In this document: positions 1-5,162 of the stretch, piece after piece
Layout of the letters: every line of letters begins with the position of its first letter
Position numbering within the stretch: position 1 is the stretch's first letter
DNA from: Actinomycetes bacterium
GTDB taxonomy: Bacteria > Actinomycetota > Aquicultoria > CAJVYJ01 > JAUVQD01
Assembly: GCA_030598355.1 (NCBI GenBank)
Contig: JAUVQD010000119.1
Location: 1 to 5,162, forward strand
Direction of reading: 5' to 3'
Length of the DNA stretch: 5,162 nucleotides
Program-made: the position numbers and the translations under genes
The notes under the pieces: generated by a model
Databases searched by the model: none
What the model was told of the DNA's origin: nothing
Seen by the model: the letters and a program-made list of their open reading frames with translations, nothing else

Positions 1-7
1 AAAACCC

Positions 8-790
8 CTACTTATTATTAACTGCTGAAACTAATTTTTCCCCGAAACCCCGTACTTTTTCCATGGCTTCTTCCGGTTTTGAATTTTCAATAACATCTAT
101 GATCGCGCTGCCGACAATTACACCATCAGCATAATTAGCAACTTCTTCTGCTTGGGCTGGTTGAGAAATTCCGAAACCGACGGCTACTGGCACGTCGGTC
201 TTAGATTTAATGTTTTTTACAAACTCAGTCAGGTGTTCAGGCAATTTGGTTCTAGCTCCCGTTACACCCGTTAGGGAAACGGCATAAATAAAACCAGCCG
301 CTTTTTTTGTTATCTTCTCCAACCGCTCTTCAGAACTAGTTGGCGCTACTAAGAATATCGGATCTATATCGCAATCCGTTGCTGCCTGGTGCCATTCGTC
401 ACTTTCTTCAATGGTCAAGTCTGGAATGATCACTCCTTTTACCCCTACCTCACTAGCTTTTTGAGCAAACCGCTTAATACCGTAGCGATAGACTAAATTA
501 TAATAGACCATAAGAACGGGTGAGACATCAACTTCCGCTGTTACTCCGGCTATCATTGAGAAAACCTTGTCCGTCGTTGTGCCCCGGGCCAGAGACGCCT
601 CCGCGGCCCGCTGAATTGTGGGTCCGTCCGCCAAGGGATCTGAATAGGGAATGCCGATTTCTATAATGGGGCAGCCCAATTTCGCGAATATTTTGAAGAT
701 CGCAGCCGATGTCGGAATATCGGGCCAGCCCCCCATGATATATGGGATCAGCAATTTCTTAGATAAGAAACGGTCTTTAATATCGCTCAC
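8..790 (-). CDS. trpA: Tryptophan synthase alpha subunit (TrpA)
   Basis: TrpA cleaves indole-3-glycerol phosphate to glyceraldehyde 3-phosphate and indole, which is channelled to TrpB in the cytoplasmic alpha2-beta2 complex. The protein is 260 aa, normal for this TIM-barrel family. The hallmark segment [18 protein letters not shown] carries the two expected acid/base residues, Glu44 and Asp55. The flexible loop is present as SLTGVTGAR (about 172-180), and the phosphate-binding parts as VGFGIS (about 204-209) and IVGSA (about 225-229). The start is GTG (788-790), inside the trpB stop as GTGA, a 4-nt overlap. The sequence upstream has only a weak GGGA about 10 nt away, so coupled re-initiation after trpB is likely. 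The gene ends in TAG. Small departures from the usual motifs are GGWPD where GDP/GYPD is common near residue 20, and PDLT for the usual PDLP or PDVP near residue 123. Identity is secure. Confidence 0.98.
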   Translation of the reverse strand: MSDIKDRFLSKKLLIPYIMGGWPDIPTSAAIFKIFAKLGCPIIEIGIPYSDPLADGPTIQRAAEASLARGTTTDKVFSMIAGVTAEVDVSPVLMVYYNLVYRYGIKRFAQKASEVGVKGVIIPDLTIEESDEWHQAATDCDIDPIFLVAPTSSEERLEKITKKAAGFIYAVSLTGVTGARTKLPEHLTEFVKNIKSKTDVPVAVGFGISQPAQAEEVANYADGVIVGSAIIDVIENSKPEEAMEKVRGFGEKLVSAVNNK

Positions 791-1971
791 TGATCGATTC
801 CCAGGCGCTCAATTAAAACGTGCATGTCTTTGTCTCCGCGACCGGACAAATTGACGATGATTATTTGTTCTTTATTTAATTCCGGCGCTAGCTTAGTAAG
901 ATAGGCTAAGGCGTGCGAGCTTTCCAGGGCTGGCTGAATACCTTCTTTTTCGGAGAGGAGCCTAAAGGCGTCAAGAGCTTCCTGGTCTGTAACAGATACG
1001 TATTCAACTAAACCCTCGTCTTTAAAATAGCAGTGTTCAGGTCCGACTCCGGGATAATCGAGACCCGCGGAGATAGAATGCGCCGGCAGTATTTGGCCGA
1101 AGTCATCCTGAAGAAGATATTGCAGAGATCCGTGGAGTATCCCCTTCGTTCCTTTAGCCAGAGCCGCGCCGTGTTTTCCTGATTCCAACCCGAGCCCGGC
1201 CGCCTCCACTCCGTAAAGTTTCACGTCTGTCCCGAGCCACGTGTAGAAAATGCCGATAGAATTGCTGCCACCCCCGACGCAGGCGACAATGGCATCAGGA
1301 TCGCGTCCGCGGGCGGCGTGGATTTGTACTTTGGCCTCATCTCCAATTACCCTCTGAAAATCTCTGACAATTGTCGGATACGGATGAGGGCCTGCTACCG
1401 AGCCAATAATATAGAAAGTATCGGCCACATTTGTCACCCAATCCCGAAGGGCTTCGTTCATCGCGTCTTTCAGTGTTTTGCTTCCGCTAGTCACCGAGAT
1501 AACTTCAGCTCCAAGCAATTTCATGCGGAAGACATTAAGTGATTGCCTGGCTATGTCTTCCTCGCCCATATAGATGCGGCACTTCATGCCAAAAAGGGCA
1601 GCGGCTGTCGCCGTGGCGACACCGTGCTGGCCGGCACCTGTCTCGGCGATAATCCGGGTTTTTTTCATCCTTTTAGCGAGCAATCCCTGGCCGATGGTGT
1701 TGTTGATTTTGTGAGCGCCGGTGTGGCAGAGGTCCTCACGCTTGAGCCATATTTCGGCGCCGCCGAAGTGATCGCTTAAGTTTCGCGCGTGGTATAGAGG
1801 CGTTGGCCTTCCGACATAGTTTGAGAGATAGTCCCGGAGTTCCTCAACAAATTCGGGGTCGTCCTTTATTCGATCGTAGGCTTTTTCAAGTTCTTCCAGG
1901 GGGGTCATTAAAGTCTCTGGCACATATTGTCCGCCAAAATCACCAAAATGGCCCCGCTTGTCACGCGTCAT
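787..1971 (-). CDS. trpB: Tryptophan synthase beta subunit, TrpB1 type
   Basis: This is the PLP-dependent beta subunit that condenses indole with L-serine to give tryptophan, working with the adjacent TrpA. At 394 aa it has the standard TrpB1 length. The N-terminus has the family signature [13 protein letters not shown] (7-19). The PLP lysine is Lys88 in HTGAHKINN, and the catalytic Glu110 lies in AETGAGQHG. The PLP phosphate is bound by GGGSN (233-237). The serine/closure aspartate is Asp305 in [12 protein letters not shown], which is diagnostic of TrpB1 as opposed to TrpB2. Glu350 (PALESSHA) and Ser376 (LSGRGDKD) complete the site. The ATG at 1969-1971 is the only sensible start, because in-frame TAG codons lie just upstream in each spacer repeat. 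The last spacer repeat supplies a GGTGA about 13 nt before the ATG, rather far for a standard ribosome binding site. It overlaps trpA by 4 nt. Identity is secure. Confidence 0.98.
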   Translation of the reverse strand: MTRDKRGHFGDFGGQYVPETLMTPLEELEKAYDRIKDDPEFVEELRDYLSNYVGRPTPLYHARNLSDHFGGAEIWLKREDLCHTGAHKINNTIGQGLLAKRMKKTRIIAETGAGQHGVATATAAALFGMKCRIYMGEEDIARQSLNVFRMKLLGAEVISVTSGSKTLKDAMNEALRDWVTNVADTFYIIGSVAGPHPYPTIVRDFQRVIGDEAKVQIHAARGRDPDAIVACVGGGSNSIGIFYTWLGTDVKLYGVEAAGLGLESGKHGAALAKGTKGILHGSLQYLLQDDFGQILPAHSISAGLDYPGVGPEHCYFKDEGLVEYVSVTDQEALDAFRLLSEKEGIQPALESSHALAYLTKLAPELNKEQIIIVNLSGRGDKDMHVLIERLGIDQ

Positions 1972-2034
1972 AATAAACTACACTTCACCTTTAATAAACT
2001 ACACTTCACCTTTAATAAACTACACTTCACCTTT
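1972..2034 (-). repeat. Three perfect tandem copies of a 21-bp unit in the trpF-trpB spacer
   Basis: On the minus strand the unit begins AAAGGTGAAG and ends TTTATT. The copies occupy 2014-2034, 1993-2013 and 1972-1992 with no mismatch and no spacer between them. The first base of the array is the last A of the trpF TAA stop, and the last base abuts the trpB ATG, so the array fills the whole intergenic gap. Every copy carries AAAGGTGA, a partial match to the anti-Shine-Dalgarno sequence, so the trpB upstream site is effectively triplicated. In the trpB frame each copy has a TAG. In the trpF frame the array is open. The unit is about two helical turns and an exact multiple of three. Perfect identity suggests recent slippage expansion or an assembly artefact; any effect on trpB translation is inference. 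Confidence 0.95.
1980..1992 (-). promoter_or_regulatory. Candidate trpB ribosome binding site in the last repeat copy
   Basis: The AAAGGTGA at the 5' end of the copy nearest trpB is the only Shine-Dalgarno-like element before the trpB ATG. GGTGA ends about 13 nt before the start codon, longer than the usual spacing. It may therefore work poorly, or trpB may depend partly on ribosomes arriving from trpF. The same element recurs 21 and 42 nt further upstream, too far to serve this start directly. Confidence 0.45.
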
Positions 2035-2654
2035 TACTCGGATGCCCATCGGGCTTGTTCCATAAACTGTTTTAGTTTGGCAGGGTCTTTCTTCCCAGGG
2101 AAGGCCTCCACGCCGCTGGCGGTATCGATTCCATATGGCTTTACAAGGCGGACTGCCTCAGCGACATTCCCATCGTTTAACCCACCGGATAGGATCACTG
2201 GTTTACCGAACATCTTGGCGGCGACGGCCAATTCCCAGTCGAAAGTGGTGCCTGTGCCGCCGGCAAGTTCGGGATGGTAACTGTCAAGAAGAAAAGCGTC
2301 GACATCATAATCGTTGATCTTCTCAATTTGATCACTACTTTTTGGTCGAAAGCTTTTGATAACCCGGCGCCTAAAGAGACGGCAATAATCCGGCGACTCG
2401 TCTCCGTGTAGCTGGATACCGTCGAGCCGACACATATTCATGATATCCCTGACGGTTTCCGGTTTTTCATCAACAAAAACTCCGATCCTAAATGTGAGCG
2501 TCGGCAACTTGTCGATAATCGCTTTGGCTTTTTCGGCGACGATACCGCGGGGGCTTTGTGAATAGAAGATAAAGCCCAGCGCGTCCGCCCCGTATTCAAT
2601 AGCCATCAGGGCATCGTCTAAATTAGTTATGCCGCAAATCTTTATCTTGATCAT
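2034..2654 (-). CDS. trpF: Phosphoribosylanthranilate isomerase (TrpF)
   Basis: TrpF carries out the Amadori rearrangement of phosphoribosyl anthranilate to CdRP, the substrate of TrpC. The 206-aa length fits a stand-alone single-domain TIM barrel. The N-terminal IKICGIT contains the catalytic base Cys7, and FLLDSY carries the catalytic acid Asp124. GFIFYSQSPR (27-36), VGVF-type strand RIGVFVD (56-62), IQLHGDE (80-86), GGTGTTFDW (132-140), LSGGL (155-159) and DTASGVE (177-183) are the remaining family motifs in the expected order. DTASGVE replaces the commoner DVSSGVE. The ATG at 2652-2654 lies 17 nt after the trpB2 stop, with a weak GGA about 5 nt upstream. The gene ends in TAA, whose last base begins the tandem repeat array. 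In this operon trpF is separate from trpC and separated from it by trpB2. Identity is secure. Confidence 0.98.
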   Translation of the reverse strand: MIKIKICGITNLDDALMAIEYGADALGFIFYSQSPRGIVAEKAKAIIDKLPTLTFRIGVFVDEKPETVRDIMNMCRLDGIQLHGDESPDYCRLFRRRVIKSFRPKSSDQIEKINDYDVDAFLLDSYHPELAGGTGTTFDWELAVAAKMFGKPVILSGGLNDGNVAEAVRLVKPYGIDTASGVEAFPGKKDPAKLKQFMEQARWASE

Positions 2655-2671
2655 TCAGTTCCAAATCTTTA

Positions 2672-3997
2672 TTACTTCGTATCCTTGGCGTAATCATAAT
2701 CAACAAGCGTACCGCCAAGATAAGCATCATAAGCTGAGAGATCAAAGTATCCGTGACCGCTCAAGCCGAAGAGAATAGTCTTTGACTCACCTGTCTCTTT
2801 TGCTTTTAAGGCTTCATCAATAGCCACTCTTATAGCATGCGCTGATTCGGGCGCCGGGACTGTGCCCTCACTGCGAGCAAAGGTTAGCGCGGCTTCAAAA
2901 ACCGGATTTTGATGACAAGCCACGGCCTCAATGAGACCGTCTTTGTAAAGGTTGGAGATGATTGCTGAATCGCCGTGATATCGAAGGCCGCCGGCGTGTA
3001 TTCCGGCCGGGACAAAATCATGTCCGAGAGTATACATATTAACAAGCGGTGTCATTCCCGCGGTATCGCCAAAGTCGTATCGGCACTCGCCTTCTGTCAA
3101 AGTTGGGCACGCTTTCGGCTCCACGGCCACAACTCTCAATTCCTTACCGGCAAATTTATCGGCCAGGAAGGGAAAGGCTAATCCGCCGAGGTTGCTACCC
3201 CCGCCACAGCAGCCGACGATAACGTCAGGGTAGTCACCAGCTATCTCAAGTTGTTTTTTGGTCTCTAAACCAATGACTGTTTGATGGAGAAGCACATGGT
3301 TTAACACACTACCCAAAGCGTAATTTGTGTCTGATTTTGTGGCGGCGTCTTCGACGGCCTCACTAATGGCCATCCCTAAGCTTCCTAGGGAATCGGGGTC
3401 AGCCTCTAAAACCTTGCGGCCGTATTCTGTCAGATTGCTGGGGCTTGGGGTTACTGTCGCCCCCCAAACCTCCATCAGCGAGCGCCGGTAGGGCTTTTGG
3501 TCGTAGCTGACCTTCACCATATAGACCATGCACTCTAAGTCAAAATAGTTACAAGCGAGACTCAAAGCGCTTCCCCATTGGCCCGCGCCAGTCTCGGTCG
3601 CGAGGCGTTTAATACCCTCGGCTTTATTATAATAAGCCTGGGCTATAGCCGTGTTCGGCTTGTGACTTCCAGCCGGGCTGACACCCTCATATTTATAATA
3701 GATCTTGGCCGGCGTACCTAAAGCGGCCTCTAATCTATGCGCTCGAAAAAGTGGGGAAGGCCGAAAAAGCGCGTATATATCAAGTACTTCCTCAGGAATA
3801 GATATCCAGCGTTCTGTGCTGACTTCCTGCTCAATCAAGCCCATTGGGAAGAGCGGCGCTAGGTCATCGGGGCCAATTGGTTCCTTTGTGCCCGGATGAA
3901 GCGGAGGATCAAGGGGTCTGGGTAGGTCGGCTAAAATGTTATACCATTTTGTAGGTATATCTTTCTCACTCAACTGGATTTTCGTGTCAGTCATCAT
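2672..3997 (-). CDS. trpB2: TrpB2-type tryptophan synthase beta-like protein (trpEb_2)
   Basis: This is a fold-type II PLP enzyme of the TrpB2 subfamily, longer (441 aa) than TrpB1. It has the subfamily's N-terminal extension, with PTKWYNI, PPLHPGT and [13 protein letters not shown] (about 15-52). The PLP lysine is Lys113 in [11 protein letters not shown]; the catalytic glutamate is Glu135 in ETGAGQWG; the phosphate loop is GGGSN (265-269). TrpB2 hallmarks are YYKYEG (100-105), SYDQKPYRR (164-172), HAGGLRYHG (334-342) where TrpB1 has [10 protein letters not shown], and LSGHGYFD where TrpB1 has LSGRGDKD. Characterised members make tryptophan from indole, usually without tight TrpA binding, and some archaeal ones prefer O-phosphoserine. 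Which applies here is not visible. Two ATGs lie in tandem (3997 and 3994). AAAGGA sits 3 nt before the first and 6 nt before the second, so the second (440 aa) may be the true start. The segment after RYHG reads DSAIIS where many relatives have MAPLVS. Confidence 0.95.
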   Translation of the reverse strand: MMTDTKIQLSEKDIPTKWYNILADLPRPLDPPLHPGTKEPIGPDDLAPLFPMGLIEQEVSTERWISIPEEVLDIYALFRPSPLFRAHRLEAALGTPAKIYYKYEGVSPAGSHKPNTAIAQAYYNKAEGIKRLATETGAGQWGSALSLACNYFDLECMVYMVKVSYDQKPYRRSLMEVWGATVTPSPSNLTEYGRKVLEADPDSLGSLGMAISEAVEDAATKSDTNYALGSVLNHVLLHQTVIGLETKKQLEIAGDYPDVIVGCCGGGSNLGGLAFPFLADKFAGKELRVVAVEPKACPTLTEGECRYDFGDTAGMTPLVNMYTLGHDFVPAGIHAGGLRYHGDSAIISNLYKDGLIEAVACHQNPVFEAALTFARSEGTVPAPESAHAIRVAIDEALKAKETGESKTILFGLSGHGYFDLSAYDAYLGGTLVDYDYAKDTK

Positions 3998-4008
3998 GAT
4001 TCCTTTCT
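3998..4008 (-). promoter_or_regulatory. Ribosome binding site of trpB2
   Basis: The minus strand reads GAGAAAGGAATC immediately before ATGATG. AAAGGA is the clearest Shine-Dalgarno match in the window. Its spacing is 3 nt to the first ATG and 6 nt to the second, which favours the second as initiator. The 25-nt trpC-trpB2 gap holds nothing else recognisable and is too short for an independent promoter without using trpC sequence. Confidence 0.7.
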
Positions 4009-4022
4009 CTAGGGCAAACCGG

Positions 4023-4808
4023 TTACTCTTTACCCAAAAGCTCTTTTATCTTTGCGGCCATGTCTTGACTTTCCATTAAAGCGGTGCCTACAAGAATACC
4101 ATCAGCACCTGCTTTTTCCAACTGGTAGACATCGTGGCGCTTGAAAATGCCGCTTTCCGAAATGACCGGACGGCTATCTGTAAGGCTCTGGAGCATATCA
4201 AGGCTAACGTTTAAGTCCACCTTTAGAGTGTGCAGATTGCGATTGTTGATTCCGATAAGATCTGTGTCGCTCGCTAGGACTCGCGCCAGTTCAGCCTCGT
4301 TTATGGCTTCTGTCAGGACCTCTAATCCCAGTTCGCGCGCTCTTGCGATCATATGTTTTAGTTCTTCATCGTTAAGGACAGCAGCGATCAAAAGGACGGC
4401 GTCGGCCCCATTGGCTCGAGCGGCTAACAATTGAAACTCATCAATAATAAAGTCTTTGCACATTACCGGAAGGCCGCGGTCCTCCTTAGCTATCTTCATA
4501 TAGCCCCATTGTCCGTTGAAGAAATCTGGCTCTGTTAAGACAGAAAAAGCTGACGCTCCGGCGCGGGCGTAGGTTTCAGCGATCTTAGCGATTGACATAT
4601 CGTCGCGGATCGTCCCCTTTGATGGCGAGGCTGTTTTTATTTCGGCGATCAAACTTATCTCTTTTTGTTTTTGGATTGCTGTCGTCAAAGATCGAGTATC
4701 GTGGAGCCGGGCTTGATTCTTTAGCGCGTCAATGTCGACTGTCTGCTTTTCCCTGGCAATTGATTCTCGCCGATTCGCGACAATCTTATTTAATACTGAT
4801 TCAGTCAT
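4023..4808 (-). CDS. trpC: Indole-3-glycerol phosphate synthase (TrpC)
   Basis: TrpC decarboxylates and cyclises CdRP to indole-3-glycerol phosphate, the substrate of TrpA. The 261-aa length matches the monofunctional enzyme, with the usual N-terminal helix before the TIM barrel. Catalytic positions can be mapped by motif: Glu56 and Lys58 in [12 protein letters not shown], Lys118 in CKDFIID, Glu167 in EVLTEAIN, Asn188 in IGINNRNL, and Ser219 in SESGI. The C-terminal phosphate site is [20 protein letters not shown] (89-99) is also typical. The Thr after EIK stands where Arg is more common. The ATG (4806-4808) overlaps the trpD stop as ATGA, and no good Shine-Dalgarno precedes it, so translation is probably coupled to trpD. 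No TrpF domain is fused; trpF is a separate gene two positions downstream. Identity is secure. Confidence 0.98.
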   Translation of the reverse strand: MTESVLNKIVANRRESIAREKQTVDIDALKNQARLHDTRSLTTAIQKQKEISLIAEIKTASPSKGTIRDDMSIAKIAETYARAGASAFSVLTEPDFFNGQWGYMKIAKEDRGLPVMCKDFIIDEFQLLAARANGADAVLLIAAVLNDEELKHMIARARELGLEVLTEAINEAELARVLASDTDLIGINNRNLHTLKVDLNVSLDMLQSLTDSRPVISESGIFKRHDVYQLEKAGADGILVGTALMESQDMAAKIKELLGKE

Positions 4809-5162
4809 CTCGAGTTGGTAAAATCGACCAGAGCCTCTAGTTTTGATAGCGCGTTTCCGGAATCTATTGACCGGGCGGCTTGCTCCAGACCGTCTTCAAA
4901 ACTTTTAGCCTCTTTAGCTGCGACTAAAGCGCCGGAGGCATTAAGCAAAACAATATCTCGCGCTGGTCCGCTAAGGCCCGCGAGGACATCTTTTGTGATT
5001 TTAGCGTTTGTCTCGCTCGAGCCGCCGACCAGGCTTTCGGCACTGGCTGTTTCAAGCCCGATGTCTTCCGGATTAATAGAATAGGAAGTAATCTGTCCAT
5101 CTTTTATCTGGCTGATATTGGTCTCTCCGGGTGTGTTTATTTCTTCCAAACCGCTTCCAAGA
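4805..5162 (-). CDS. trpD: Anthranilate phosphoribosyltransferase (TrpD), C-terminal part only
   Basis: TrpD transfers the phosphoribosyl group from PRPP to anthranilate. Only the last 118 or so codons are present; the reading frame runs open through the right edge, so the N-terminal anthranilate-binding domain and the PRPP loop are not seen. The visible part starts GSGLEEINTPGET, matching the family's DGLDEIS-type segment. It continues with a short beta region and INPEDIGL, equivalent to the common PEDFGL. Next come the helical segment with LVGGSSETNA, GPARDIVLLNASGAL (a strong TrpD C-terminal motif) and the ending IDSGNALSKLEALVDFT. A TTG at 5149 could be read as a start but is simply an internal Leu. 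The stop overlaps the trpC start by 4 nt. The 358 nt shown represent about a third of a normal trpD. Confidence 0.95.
   Translation of the reverse strand, partial: LGSGLEEINTPGETNISQIKDGQITSYSINPEDIGLETASAESLVGGSSETNAKITKDVLAGLSGPARDIVLLNASGALVAAKEAKSFEDGLEQAARSIDSGNALSKLEALVDFTNSR

Noticed and set aside
1..7. Terminator after trpA
   Set aside because: Only 7 nt follow the trpA stop inside the window, and no hairpin can be assessed.
1972..2034. CRISPR-like array in the trpF-trpB spacer
   Set aside because: The 21-bp units abut directly with no unique spacers, there are only three, and no cas genes are present. It is a simple tandem repeat.
1972..2034. Internal promoter or operator for trpBA in the repeat array
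   Set aside because: The array is AT-rich and its 21-bp period would place sites on one helical face, but I see no convincing -35/-10 pair and no inverted symmetry in the unit. Not supported enough to annotate.
1927..2280. Plus-strand ORF of 117 aa with a heptad repeat NKLHFTF
   Set aside because: It is the antisense translation of the tandem repeat plus the trpF and trpB ends. The repetitive protein pattern follows from the 21-bp DNA period; trpF and trpB are far better supported on the other strand.
2672..3997. TrpB2 as a pseudogene or recent duplicate of trpB
   Set aside because: It is full length, keeps its PLP lysine, glutamate and GGGSN motif, and has its own subfamily signatures and extension. 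It is an ancient paralog, not a copy of the neighbouring trpB.
4815..5084. Plus-strand ORF of 89 aa opposite trpD
   Set aside because: It is a shadow frame: the minus strand gives a clear TrpD C-terminus over the same bases. The plus-strand product resembles nothing I recognise.

Overview
The window is one uninterrupted stretch of a bacterial tryptophan biosynthesis operon, read entirely on the minus strand. In the direction of transcription (right to left) the order is trpD (3' end only) - trpC - trpB2 - trpF - trpB - trpA. No base outside these genes lies in a gap longer than about 63 nt, and no mobile element, RNA gene or CRISPR array is visible. The right edge cuts trpD; the left edge lies 7 nt past the trpA stop. 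The promoter/leader, trpE/trpG and any terminator are therefore outside the window.

The genes cover the pathway from phosphoribosyl anthranilate to tryptophan. TrpD makes phosphoribosyl anthranilate, TrpF isomerises it, TrpC closes the ring to indole-3-glycerol phosphate, and TrpA/TrpB convert that to tryptophan. Every complete enzyme keeps its family's catalytic residues and normal length, so all look functional. Junctions are tight: trpD/trpC and trpB/trpA overlap by 4 nt (ATGA and GTGA), while trpC/trpB2 and trpB2/trpF are 25 and 17 nt apart. The whole block should be one polycistronic, translationally coupled transcript.

Two things stand out. First, the operon carries two tryptophan synthase beta genes of different subfamilies: a canonical TrpB1 next to trpA, and a long TrpB2 placed between trpC and trpF. 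Second, the 62-nt trpF-trpB spacer is essentially three perfect head-to-tail copies of a 21-bp unit, each with a Shine-Dalgarno-like AAAGGTGA. This is the only structure in the window that the genes do not explain.

The organism is a bacterium, judging by the operon order, the Shine-Dalgarno-like sites and the ATG/GTG starts. Base composition looks close to balanced by eye, and codon use seems uniform across the genes. The sequence alone does not fix a phylum. I do not see a previously undescribed system here; it is mostly an ordinary biosynthetic operon with an informative paralog and an unusual spacer repeat.
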